Positions 1 through 6,348 of a DNA stretch of 13,526 nucleotides are shown here, piece after piece; the first letter of the stretch is position 1, and each line of letters starts with the position of its first letter. The notes under the pieces are model-generated. The model had not been told where the DNA came from, made no database searches, and was given only the letters and a program-made list of their open reading frames with translations. This DNA is from Vulcanimicrobiota bacterium. GTDB taxonomy: Bacteria; Eremiobacterota; Eremiobacteria; Baltobacterales; Baltobacteraceae. The translations under genes were made by a program, and so were the position numbers. Where the stretch lies: positions 1 to 13,526 of the forward strand of contig JASHZC010000217.1 of assembly GCA_030042755.1 (NCBI GenBank), written 5' to 3'.

Positions 1-786
1 CCGTCGCACCGTGTCGCTTAGTTGGACCGGCACGTGCGAAACGATATGATCCAGAGTCTCGACGAACGGCCGGGCGCGGAAACGCGCATAATCGCCTTTA
101 TGAATAAGCCATCCGACTTGCATTCGGTTGCTGCGGCTAGCGAATGAGACGAAGAGTTGGTTGCGCGTTATTCTAACGTACACTCGATTCGACAGACCGT
201 TCGGGATCGGCGTCGAGAACCACAACAGGTCGAAGGGAATGGGCTTCTCGTGCAGCTCGATCCCGGCCGCGCGTCGAACCGCTGAAAAGCGACCGTCGCA
301 AGCGACGACGATCCGAGCCCGGAGAGCGACCGGCTCGCCACCGCGCAATTGCGCGCGAACGCCGACCACACCATGCGAATCGAGCAAGAGTTCGCGCGCC
401 GAGCAACCCATCGTCAGTTCAAAATTCATGCGCCGCGCAGCTTCGCCGGCAAGAACTTCAAGGAACTGCTGCTGAGGCACGATTGCGAGACCACCATTCA
501 GCGTTGACTCCAACGTTGACGGGATGTCGAGGCTCAAGGTCTTACGATCGTACTGAATGTCGATACCAGACGGGAATTGGCCGCCCAACGCGAGGATGCG
601 ATCGCGCAGCCCCAGATCCCCTAAAATCCTTACAACTCCGGGCTGAAGTATCTCGCCACGAAATTCACGCGCGAAAGTCGCCGCCTGCTCCAAAACCGTG
701 ACGCTTATACCGCTGCGGCTCAGGAGCAGTGCAAGCACCATCCCAGCGGGTCCGGCACCGACGACGATCACTTGAGGGTCGCACAT
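1..786 (-). CDS. FAD-dependent monooxygenase, PHBH-like, C-terminus off the left edge
   Basis: I translated this frame by hand: it is open from the ATG at 786 to the first base of the window, giving 262 residues. The N-terminus holds the Rossmann dinucleotide-binding motif VIVVGAGPAG (G10, G12, G15), followed by VLE with E33, the acid expected to bind the FAD ribose. A second flavin motif, ACDGRFSAVRR, carries D164-G165, as in the p-hydroxybenzoate hydroxylase / UbiH / PheA-TfdB group (PF01494). That group hydroxylates aromatic or polyketide-like substrates with NAD(P)H and O2. Members are usually about 380-550 residues, so the C-terminal substrate and NADPH part is missing here. A TAG stop lies in frame just upstream of the ATG, which fixes the start, although I see no strong ribosome site. 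The substrate cannot be told. Family assignment is firm, exact function is not. Confidence 0.88.
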   Translation of the reverse strand, partial: MCDPQVIVVGAGPAGMVLALLLSRSGISVTVLEQAATFAREFRGEILQPGVVRILGDLGLRDRILALGGQFPSGIDIQYDRKTLSLDIPSTLESTLNGGLAIVPQQQFLEVLAGEAARRMNFELTMGCSARELLLDSHGVVGVRAQLRGGEPVALRARIVVACDGRFSAVRRAAGIELHEKPIPFDLLWFSTPIPNGLSNRVYVRITRNQLFVSFASRSNRMQVGWLIHKGDYARFRARPFVETLDHIVSHVPVQLSDTVRR

Positions 787-800
787 GGGCTATATCTAAC

Positions 801-815
801 GACGCAAAGTGCGTC
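801..815. promoter_or_regulatory. Perfect inverted repeat upstream of the monooxygenase gene, possible operator
   Basis: GACGCA-AAG-TGCGTC is a perfect 6+3+6 inverted repeat, 15 bases upstream of the monooxygenase start codon. Its size and position fit a dimeric repressor site such as those of TetR or MarR regulators, which often control flavin monooxygenases. No regulator gene is in view, so this is inference. It has no T-run and is a poor terminator. Confidence 0.35.
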
Positions 816-876
816 ATCCCCTCGGGATCTCCGCTGGTTCTACGCCGAGTTTGGGGCCGTGGGTCGTCCGCGCGCA

Positions 877-892
877 CCCGCTGAACGGCGGG
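877..892 (-). terminator. Weak hairpin downstream of the first fibre-like gene, possible terminator
   Basis: CCCGC (877-881) and GCGGG (888-892) form a 5-bp GC stem with a six-base loop, about 50 bases beyond the stop codon at 940. There is no U-tract on the minus strand, so it is weak support for a terminator between the fibre-like genes and the monooxygenase gene. Confidence 0.2.
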
Positions 893-939
893 CGGCGGGG
901 TCCGGGCTAGCGCGACGGTTGCTGCGCAAAGCAGGTCTG

Positions 940-1950
940 CTAAGGTTTCGGTAGTTGAACGTGCTGCGGAATCGGCGGTGCTTTGAGGTTCAGCTGCGGC
1001 AACCGCGCGTCGCTTGCGCCAAAGGGGTGCGCAACGACCCGATAGTCAAAGTAGATGGAGGAATGCCCGTGTTCGGCCTCGCGAACGATAAAGCCGCCTT
1101 CATACTTCGCAGCAACATAGAGCCAACCGCGCGTCTCACCGTTGGGGGTCAGGAAGACCTGATAGCCGCGCGCCGCGTCAATCGTACCCGCGAACGCGGA
1201 GTCAAAACGAACGGCGCTTTCCCCGTTCTCTAGTCGAGCCGTTCCAGTATCTTCGATCGTTGCGCGCGTCGATTCTGGGCTGAAGGCTTCGACCCGAGGG
1301 CCGCCATGCACTCGTACAACGTCGGTGAAACCGCCGAGAGCGCTAACCCCTCCCGAGAAGTAACCGTTCCCATCGTTATCGACGGTAAAGTAGCCCCCGG
1401 TCGCGCTGTTTAATAGGCCCAACAGATAACTGGTTGCGTTGTCGGCCTTGGCGTAGAGAGGATATTCGTAGAGGCCGTCGTTCTCAAAATACGCGCCGCC
1501 GCCACCAGACGAATACCCGTAGAGTCCGTAGCCGGTCGCGGATTCGCCGTAGACTCCGTTGCCAGACCCGGATTCGCCTTCGACTCCGTTGCGGCCCGAA
1601 CCCGAAGTAGAGCCGACCACGCCGTCAGCGGAGCTCGACGCGCCGTAGACTCCGCCGGTGTTGCCGTTCGTCACGCCGTAGACTCCCCACGTTGACTTCG
1701 AGAAGCCGTAAACTCCAATCCCCGAGCCTGCTTGCCCTTTGATGGCACCTCCGGAACTCGTGTTCTGAACGGTAAAGCAATACGCTTTCCCGCTCTTGCT
1801 GCACTTGATCGTGCTCGGCCACTTTGGAGCGCTCAGCGGCTGAGCGACGCTAGCGCCCGACACGACCATGGCGCTCGAAAGCGCGAGACTGGCGCCTAAG
1901 AGTAGGGCAGCTGCGCCGCTGATGACGGCCCCTTTGACAATTGTGTTCAT
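940..1950 (-). CDS. Secreted Gly-rich GVYG-repeat fibre-like protein (paralogue A)
   Basis: The 336-residue product starts with a hydrophobic export segment (about 8-33, rich in A, L, S) shared almost word for word with the next gene. A short region with two cysteines (C50 and C58, possibly a disulfide) follows. Residues about 77-148 are imperfect repeats of roughly ten residues built on G-[VLI]-Y-G, with seven recognisable copies (VYG, VYG, VYG, VVG, VEG, VYG, LYG). A linker contains the DNDGNGYFSG motif. Residues about 211-316 form a C-terminal module with ATIEDTGTARL, YQVFLTP, FIVREAEHG and FDYRVVA. I recall this repeat-plus-module layout from many uncharacterised bacterial proteins that resemble phage tail fibres or beta-helical fibres; no enzyme motif is visible. 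Likely role (inference): extracellular or surface fibre. It is 31 bases downstream of its paralogue and probably co-transcribed. The ATG has AGAGG nine bases upstream. Confidence 0.85.
   Translation of the reverse strand: MNTIVKGAVISGAAALLLGASLALSSAMVVSGASVAQPLSAPKWPSTIKCSKSGKAYCFTVQNTSSGGAIKGQAGSGIGVYGFSKSTWGVYGVTNGNTGGVYGASSSADGVVGSTSGSGRNGVEGESGSGNGVYGESATGYGLYGYSSGGGGAYFENDGLYEYPLYAKADNATSYLLGLLNSATGGYFTVDNDGNGYFSGGVSALGGFTDVVRVHGGPRVEAFSPESTRATIEDTGTARLENGESAVRFDSAFAGTIDAARGYQVFLTPNGETRGWLYVAAKYEGGFIVREAEHGHSSIYFDYRVVAHPFGASDARLPQLNLKAPPIPQHVQLPKP
1507..1722 (-). repeat. Coding repeat array of GVYG units in paralogue A
   Basis: This part encodes residues 77-148 and consists of imperfect units of about 30 bases. 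On the plus strand each is marked by variants of CCGTAGACTCC (the reverse complement of codons for G-V-Y-G). Copies have diverged, so this is a protein-level tandem repeat rather than a recent DNA expansion. Confidence 0.7.
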
Positions 1951-1981
1951 GTCCTGATACCTCTGGAAGTAGTAAGCGCGT

Positions 1982-2968
1982 CTAATGAATGGTTTTTGGA
2001 GGCATCCTCATCGCCGGTGCGACCGTCAGCCGATCATGCTTGGCACCAAGCGGACGGGCCACGATGCGATAGTCGAACTCGAGCGTATCCCTTCCGTGCT
2101 CATTTTCACGTACTTGGAACCCGTTCGATCCCTTAATGCTCAAGTAAAGCCCGCGCTGGTCGCTTAGCGGCGTGAGAAAAACGTAGTACGGGCTGTTCCG
2201 GTCGATGGTTGATGCGAAGTCTCGCTCGAAATAGACGTTCGCGACGCCGTCGAACATGCGGGCAGTTCCGAAGTCTTCAATCGTTGCCGACGTTGACTCC
2301 GAGCCGTAGGCCAGCACGTGCTGACCGCTGCTGGTCGGGTGTCGCACTTGTACTGCGCCACCCATGACCGTTCCCGTGCAACTGAGATCGGCGTGATTAT
2401 CGATAATGCATCCCGCGTCGTTGACCTCGTTAAAGCCGCTGAAGATCAGGGTGTTGATACTTTCGCCTTGCGCCGCGATCGCTGCGAAGTTACCGGTGTC
2501 GTCGCTGGAGTCGGCCATGATGCCGTCATTGCTCGCAGAATCGGCGAAGAGTCCATAGCCAGTGGAAGAAGTGCCTTCGACTGCCGAACCTGACCCAGAA
2601 AGGCCGGCGACTCCGGCCCCGGAGTTCGAGTTGCCGTAGACGCCGTCACTGGAGCTCGTCGCGTCTCCATAGACGCCCGCGCTGTTAACGCTCTGCGACT
2701 CGCCGTAGACCCCTGCAGTAGACTTCGAGAGAGCATAAACTCCAAACCCCGAGCCTGCTAGTCCTTCGATCGCAATTCCGGATCCTTTGTTCTGAACGGT
2801 AAGGCACGCGTTCGTCTTTTTCTGCTTGCAACTCAAGGGCGTAGGAGCAGCGGCCGGCGCAACGTTGTTCGCTCCCGAAACGACGCCCGCACTCGACAGC
2901 GCGAGGCTTATGCCCAAGATCGATATGCCAACACCGCTTATAACGGTGCCTTTAACGATTGCTTTCAC
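1982..2968 (-). CDS. Secreted Gly-rich GVYG-repeat fibre-like protein (paralogue B)
   Basis: The 328-residue product is a paralogue of the gene just downstream. It shares the N-terminus (M-K-A-I-V-K-G-T-V-I-S-G, then a hydrophobic segment to about 33), a two-cysteine region (C47, C55) and CLTVQN. GVY/GVYG repeats run from about 73 to 152, then an IIDNHADLSCTG linker and a C-terminal module (about 205-308) with ATIEDFGTARM, YYVFLTP, FQVRENEHG and FDYRIVARP. The middle section (about 140-205) is not similar to paralogue A. The start is GTG, supported by GGAGG at 2977-2981 with an eight-base spacer. This is probably the first gene of a two-gene transcript read leftwards from the 2969-3324 gap. 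Inferred role: exported fibre or adhesin-like structural protein; no catalytic motif was seen. Confidence 0.85.
   Translation of the reverse strand: MKAIVKGTVISGVGISILGISLALSSAGVVSGANNVAPAAAPTPLSCKQKKTNACLTVQNKGSGIAIEGLAGSGFGVYALSKSTAGVYGESQSVNSAGVYGDATSSSDGVYGNSNSGAGVAGLSGSGSAVEGTSSTGYGLFADSASNDGIMADSSDDTGNFAAIAAQGESINTLIFSGFNEVNDAGCIIDNHADLSCTGTVMGGAVQVRHPTSSGQHVLAYGSESTSATIEDFGTARMFDGVANVYFERDFASTIDRNSPYYVFLTPLSDQRGLYLSIKGSNGFQVRENEHGRDTLEFDYRIVARPLGAKHDRLTVAPAMRMPPKTIH
2513..2752 (-). repeat. Coding repeat array of GVYG units in paralogue B
   Basis: Encodes residues 73-152, with Gly-aromatic/hydrophobic repeats (GVYA, GVYG, GVYG, GVYG, GVAG, AVEG, GLFA, GIMA). The last copies lose the YG of the consensus, so the array decays towards the C-terminal side. 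Confidence 0.65.
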
Positions 2969-3324
2969 CTCTTAAGCCTCCGATAGGATCATCGTCGCCG
3001 TCCCATCAGCGATGAGATTTGCACCGCCTTCCACCGCGGCGAGGCCACGGTCTATGCCGATAGCAATCGCGCCAAGCCGCGACCCTACAAGCGTACGCGC
3101 CTAAGGGCGCCGCTAATACGGTAGGATTGCTCAGTTTGCTTCCGCTGGGCTGCCTATTTTTCGCGGCCGCAATCTCTCGCGGCGGCCGGATGCTCCCGCG
3201 CCCGGCCGCGATTGCGGCGATACCCCTCATCCATTCGGGTGTCTTTTAGATACTTGGCGCGCGGAGCCGCGGCACGGTAGCCTGGAGTGTACTTGCCTGT
3301 GGGACAAGAGGAAGAGGGCTTAGC
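2969..3324. other. Divergent intergenic region, 356 bases
   Basis: Lies between the leftward fibre-like operon and the rightward 128-aa gene, so it should hold both promoters, but I could not pick convincing -35/-10 pairs. It contains a large hairpin (listed separately) and a small one, CGCGG-AG-CCGCG at 3260-3271. A 42-codon open stretch between stops (2987-3118, +) has somewhat protein-like composition but no good start and no recognised match; I do not call it a gene. Confidence 0.6.
3166..3218. repeat. Large GC-rich inverted repeat (two-part stem)
   Basis: GCCGCAATC (3166-3174) pairs with GATTGCGGC (3210-3218), and GCGGCCGG (3182-3189) pairs with CCGGCCGC (3202-3209). The two right arms are directly adjacent and the two left arms are separated by seven bases, so one hairpin of 17 base pairs with a one-sided bulge and a 12-base loop can form. 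T5 precedes it on the plus strand, so it lacks the U-tail of a terminator on either strand. It may be a 5' leader structure or a protein-binding site; its role is unknown. Confidence 0.6.
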
Positions 3325-3711
3325 ATGCGCGCTTTTCCCGTTGCAATGGTGTTTCTGGTGATATGCGCACTGATGCTCCAATCTCCGATAAGCGCGCTTG
3401 CAGCGTACTGCGGTCCTTCGGCTGATACGAGCGAGATCGAGAGCCTAGCCCTTGCCCGGGCCCCCGCCGATAGCACGAGGATCATGGATGTCGTCGTTGC
3501 GCAAGATTACGCCCGCGTTGACATCCGGTACAAAGGGCGACTGACCGAGTACTACGTGAAGGATTGCGGGCAATGGAAATTTAGCGGAGACACGCTTCCT
3601 TCAGATGCTCCAAGCGCCGTGAAGTCACAACTGGGTAGCTTTGTACCAAGAGATGACGGCGGAACCCAGTGTCTGAACCCGCATTTTGTTAACCATCCCA
3701 GCGGTCCGTAA
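3325..3711 (+). CDS. Small secreted protein of unknown function
   Basis: The 128-residue product has a clear Sec signal peptide (about 1-27: basic R2, long hydrophobic core, likely cleavage at SALA-AYCG). The mature part is about 100 residues with cysteines at 29, 81 and 116. The segment ARVDIRYKGRLTEYYVKDCGQWKFSGD reads like alternating beta strands of a small beta or NTF2/cystatin-like fold, but I cannot name the family. The ATG is preceded by GAGGG six bases upstream. The gene stands alone, divergent from the fibre-like pair and convergent with the next lipoprotein gene. Its coding frame has normal composition and is longer than overlapping shadow frames, so I consider it real. Confidence 0.72.
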   Translation: MRAFPVAMVFLVICALMLQSPISALAAYCGPSADTSEIESLALARAPADSTRIMDVVVAQDYARVDIRYKGRLTEYYVKDCGQWKFSGDTLPSDAPSAVKSQLGSFVPRDDGGTQCLNPHFVNHPSGP

Positions 3712-3756
3712 TCCTCAAAAACGACGTCACCGTCTAGTGATCTGGCGTGCGCGAGT

Positions 3757-4254
3757 TTAGCTTTTGGCCGCCTTAAAGGTCCAACGTTGGTAATTGCGTT
3801 GCGAGCCCCAACTCCCGCGACCCGTTCCCGTTAGATTGCCGGCAACAACGGACGCTCGGACTTTAACATCTACATCATATCCCCCCAACCAGGGGACAGT
3901 AAATCGGAGCTCTGCTCCGTCGCCGGACGCCCGAACCTTGCCGACGAATGCCGTATCGAGCTTATGCGGAGTACCGCCGCGAACGTGGAACGGTCCACTT
4001 ATCTTAAAATTGTGCTCGTGCACAACCATGCGTAGCGTTCCCGTGTACGTCTTGCCGTTCTCCTTTTCGGTGAAAGAACCGCGGTAGGTCCCTTCCACAG
4101 CGGGCGGCGTTGTTAATGGCTGGGTGATGCGTTCGAACGATGGCGTTTCAGGAGCCTCTCCTGTCGCGCCCGAGACTCCACATGCGGAGATAGCCGCAAG
4201 GGCCACGCCTGCGGCTATCAGCCTTAGTCCAAATGTCCACGCCACGGCTTTCAC
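3757..4254 (-). CDS. Putative lipoprotein, unknown beta-rich domain
   Basis: The 165-residue product starts at a GTG and has a hydrophobic N-terminus ending in the lipobox-like AISAC, so C25 is the probable lipidated cysteine; export to the envelope is inferred. A Pro/Thr-rich linker (about 30-52) leads to a domain with VEGTYRGSFTEKENGKTYTGTLRMVV and further short strands separated by glycines up to GNLTGTGRGSW. This looks like a small all-beta, barrel-like domain; I recognise no catalytic residues and no named family. The ribosome site is weak (GGCGAAAG just before GTG), so expression may be low or coupled to the upstream 115-aa gene, which reads the same way 93 bases earlier. It converges with the 128-aa secreted gene across 45 bases. 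Confidence 0.7.
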   Translation of the reverse strand: MKAVAWTFGLRLIAAGVALAAISACGVSGATGEAPETPSFERITQPLTTPPAVEGTYRGSFTEKENGKTYTGTLRMVVHEHNFKISGPFHVRGGTPHKLDTAFVGKVRASGDGAELRFTVPWLGGYDVDVKVRASVVAGNLTGTGRGSWGSQRNYQRWTFKAAKS

Positions 4255-4347
4255 CTTTCGCCCATCGGCTGAAGCACGAGAATTCGCTCCACGCCTTTCA
4301 GGCCCTATCCCACCGGCACTAGCCCCTTAACCCTGTGACCGGTCGAA

Positions 4348-4695
4348 CTACGGCATCGGGGTGCTGATCTGCGTTCCGTTTGCAAGGACCACGGAATCGG
4401 CGGTGCAGGACGTCGCGTTCTCATCGTTAAGCGCCAGCCTGTGTTCGATGGAAACGCCGGGTGAGAAGGTTCCCACATCGCTGACGGTGGTACCGTCGTT
4501 GAGGCGGAACGCAATCTTGGAGAGTGGCTCGGCGGCGGTGTCGGTGAAGATCACGTGCAGCGAATATCCGCCGATCATTTGTTCTCCGGCCTCGCCTTGC
4601 GGCACGAGTGTTGGTGTCGAGATCTCGCAGCTCGCTTTCACGGGCAGGGCGGTTGTGTACCCCGTTAGTGCGGCTAGAATCATGGCTGTAAACAT
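4348..4695 (-). CDS. Small secreted protein with a TFSPGV-type domain, unknown function
   Basis: The 115-residue product has a short hydrophobic N-terminus (about 1-20) ending near PVKAS, a likely signal peptide although without early basic residues. The mature part has two cysteines (C23, C97). It reads as an immunoglobulin-like beta sandwich: SLHVIFTDTAAEPLSKIAFRL, then DVGTFSPGVSIEHRL and CTADSVVLANGT. I recall the 'DxGTFSPGVxIxH ... C ... V xF/LxxGT' pattern from small exported proteins of poorly cultured soil bacteria, but know no function. The ATG has AAAGG ten bases upstream; a CTG two codons earlier would add a lysine before the hydrophobic core and sits closer to that site, so the true start is not certain. 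It probably shares a transcript with the downstream lipoprotein gene. Confidence 0.68.
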   Translation of the reverse strand: MFTAMILAALTGYTTALPVKASCEISTPTLVPQGEAGEQMIGGYSLHVIFTDTAAEPLSKIAFRLNDGTTVSDVGTFSPGVSIEHRLALNDENATSCTADSVVLANGTQISTPMP

Positions 4696-4736
4696 TTTCA
4701 GGTTGCCTTTCGTGAGTTGACGATGTGTGTTGACTA

Positions 4737-4810
4737 CGCTGTCGTCCTCAGCGACGTGAGATAGGGCCCGGGTTTCGAGGGCTCCCGGGCGCAGGCCGAG
4801 GACGACGGCG
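4737..4810. repeat. Large nested hairpin in the divergent region before the hydrolase gene
   Basis: Bases 4737-4749 (CGCTGTCGTCCTC) pair with 4798-4810 (GAGGACGACGGCG) over 13 positions with one G-T wobble. Inside, GCCCGGG (4766-4772) pairs with CCCGGGC (4784-4790) around an 11-base loop. Neither side has a T-run, so it is not a classic terminator. It lies about 135 bases before the hydrolase start on the plus strand and just before the 115-aa gene on the minus strand, where it would sit in the 5' leader. Confidence 0.6.
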
Positions 4811-4822
4811 AAGGATTTGCAT

Positions 4823-4844
4823 GCCTCCTATATGCGTGGGAGGC
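4823..4844 (+). repeat. Second hairpin in the hydrolase leader
   Basis: GCCTCC (4823-4828) pairs with GGAGGC (4839-4844) around a 10-base loop. GGGAGG is the kind of sequence found in ribosome sites, but no start codon follows at proper spacing in a long frame. It stands 12 bases after the larger nested hairpin, so the two may form one structured leader. Confidence 0.45.
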
Positions 4845-4945
4845 TCATATGGTTCAGAAGGTAGGTCGGGCCGAGGGCGAAGAGGAGCCACTCTGAGCGC
4901 GTGTGAACTGAACGAGTCCTGTACTACATCGATGGGAGTAATAGC

Positions 4946-5752
4946 ATGCGTTCGAAAACAAGCATCAAACGCGGTCGGTTCCTCGAGACGAGCGCCGCAG
5001 CGATTGGCGCCGCCGCGGCGAGCTACTCCGTTGTATCCGCGCAAACGGAAGTGGCTGCGACGGGCGGCGCGGGCAAGCCGAGCATCGTGTTCTGTCATGG
5101 TCTTTGGGCCGACGGCTCGTGCTTTACCAAAGTGATCGGGCCGTTGCAAGCGCAAGGCTACGATTGCATCGCTGCGCAGTACCCGCTTAACACACCAGAA
5201 AACGACGTCACTTTTGCCAAGTGGGCGATGGACGTGGTGGAGGCTCCCATCGTGCTCGTTGGACATTCATATGGCGGAACGGTAATCACGGCCGCCGGAA
5301 CCGACCCGCGCGTGAAAGCCCTCGTTTATATCAACGCGCTGGCTCCCGATACTACTGCCGGCGAGACATCGCAGAGCATACAGCAGAAGTTTCCAGCTAC
5401 CGCCGTCCTCAGCCACATCAAGGTCATTGACGGACGTATCTGGCTAACCAAAGAAGGCCTACCGTATTTTTGCGGAGATCTTTCGGCGACCGACCAGCTG
5501 CTCGTGTGGGCGACGCAGGGCGCGCCGGATGCCAACATCTTCGCGCACGATGCGCCGGGCGTTGCGTGGAAGACCAAACCGAGTTGGTACATCGTAGGAA
5601 CGAACGATCACACCGTCAACCCGGATCTCGAGCGCTTTCTTGCGAAACGCATGAATGCCAAGACGACCGAACTCGATTCGAGCCACGTGCCGATGCTCTC
5701 GCAACCGGACCGCGTGGTCGAAGTAATTCTCAATGCTGCGCAGTCGGTGTAG
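4946..5752 (+). CDS. Exported alpha/beta hydrolase (esterase-like)
   Basis: The 268-residue product is a compact alpha/beta-hydrolase fold enzyme. HG at 51-52 (FCHGLWADGS) forms the oxyanion-hole segment, the nucleophile elbow GHSYGG gives S108, the acid is D231 in VGTNDHT, and the histidine is H257 in DSSHVPM: a complete triad at the expected spacing. Such proteins act as esterases, lactonases or related hydrolases on small substrates; the substrate is not predictable here. The N-terminus KRGRFLETSAAAIGAAAA resembles a Tat signal (RRxFLxTSA), but G10 replaces the second arginine, so the route may be Sec, or Tat with a degenerate motif. The ATG has GGGAG seven bases upstream. It is a single gene, divergent from the 115-aa gene. 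Confidence 0.92.
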   Translation: MRSKTSIKRGRFLETSAAAIGAAAASYSVVSAQTEVAATGGAGKPSIVFCHGLWADGSCFTKVIGPLQAQGYDCIAAQYPLNTPENDVTFAKWAMDVVEAPIVLVGHSYGGTVITAAGTDPRVKALVYINALAPDTTAGETSQSIQQKFPATAVLSHIKVIDGRIWLTKEGLPYFCGDLSATDQLLVWATQGAPDANIFAHDAPGVAWKTKPSWYIVGTNDHTVNPDLERFLAKRMNAKTTELDSSHVPMLSQPDRVVEVILNAAQSV

Positions 5753-6348
5753 AGGTTGGGCCCGTCACCCGGCGCTGCGTCACCGATTCCGGCGCTGGGC
5801 TGCTTTTACGATAACGTCTATCCGGTGACCGAAGCGGCCTTTGAAAGCCAGCATGTCTCACCGAGGGAAAGGGAAGAGATCGAGAAATGGGCTGCGCAGG
5901 CATCGCCTTCGCAAGACCGTCTCGTTCGGGCGCACTCCCCTTGGCGGTGCCGCCTTCAAGATCGGAGCAACACTTGGTTCGCTGGATGCGCGACCCGCAC
6001 AAGCCTGGAGCCTTCTTCGTTTTCGTTACACGACCAATAGGGTGGTCTCCACGTGGGTATTCCCCATGGGTAGCCCTGAACACAAATGTGACCGTAGACA
6101 CGGTCCAATGTTCGATCGTCGCCTGTCCATCAGCGTAAGGCAGACGCCGATCGGCTAGCCGGGCGCAACTCCGCAAAGGCGGTTACGGCGGAGCCTCACC
6201 AACTAATGGTGACTTCCCCGTTGCCCGTGGCTTCTTTCTAGCCTCGCGAAGCTAAGCGGGAAAGGGGGCCGACGCCCGCGTACTACACGGACAGCTAAGG
6301 CCTGCCTTGGTTACTGGGATACTTGTGATCCCGGGGAGGAGTTCATCC
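5753..6348. other. 596-base stretch without a convincing gene
   Basis: Several short frames overlap here. The plus frame from 5756 reads GCFYDNVYPVTEAAFESQH, and further on another plus frame contains FFVFVTRPIGWSPRGYSPW up to about 6138. The minus frame 5730-6176 is open over the same bases. Each has some coding-like composition but none has a clear ribosome site, domain or continuous frame. A decayed or frameshifted gene is possible. The last 180 bases are rich in inverted repeats and are described as a leader. Confidence 0.5.
6169..6332 (+). promoter_or_regulatory. Hairpin-rich 5' leader of the Cys-rich lipoprotein gene, candidate structured RNA
   Basis: Successive stems can form on the plus strand: CTCCGC (6169-6174) with GCGGAG (6188-6193); TCACCA (6196-6201) with TGGTGA (6207-6212); CCCG plus GCTTC (6224-6227, 6230-6234) with GAAGC plus CGGG (6248-6252, 6257-6260); AAGG with CCTT (6297-6308); and GGGAT (6316-6320) with ATCCC (6328-6332), which ends at the edge of the ribosome site GGAGG (6335-6339). 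I compared it by eye with the c-di-GMP, TPP, SAM and cobalamin classes and saw no match. GC-rich DNA gives chance stems, so this is a candidate only. Confidence 0.35.

Noticed and set aside
128..475. 115-codon plus frame at the left end
   Set aside because: Antisense to the FAD monooxygenase; composition is Arg/Ser/Pro-rich without any motif.
1507..2752. CRISPR-like array from the regular 30-base spacing in the fibre-like genes
   Set aside because: Units lie inside open reading frames, encode GVYG repeats, and are imperfect without unique spacers.
2987..3118. 42-codon open stretch, plus strand, reading SDEICTAFHRGEATVYAD
   Set aside because: No suitable start codon or ribosome site, too short, no recognised similarity; might be a relic but cannot be supported.
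4748..5266. 172-codon minus-strand frame
   Set aside because: It overlaps the alpha/beta hydrolase signal and N-terminal domain in antisense, and is Arg/Pro/His-rich as shadows are.
5730..6176. 148-codon minus-strand frame after the hydrolase gene
   Set aside because: No ribosome site or domain; Arg/Ser/Pro-rich composition; covered in the description of the gene-poor stretch.
6169..6348. Known riboswitch class in the lipoprotein leader (CGCAAAGG looked like part of the c-di-GMP-I motif)
   Set aside because: The GNRA tetraloop and receptor arrangement and the second conserved helix are absent; only a short string is similar.
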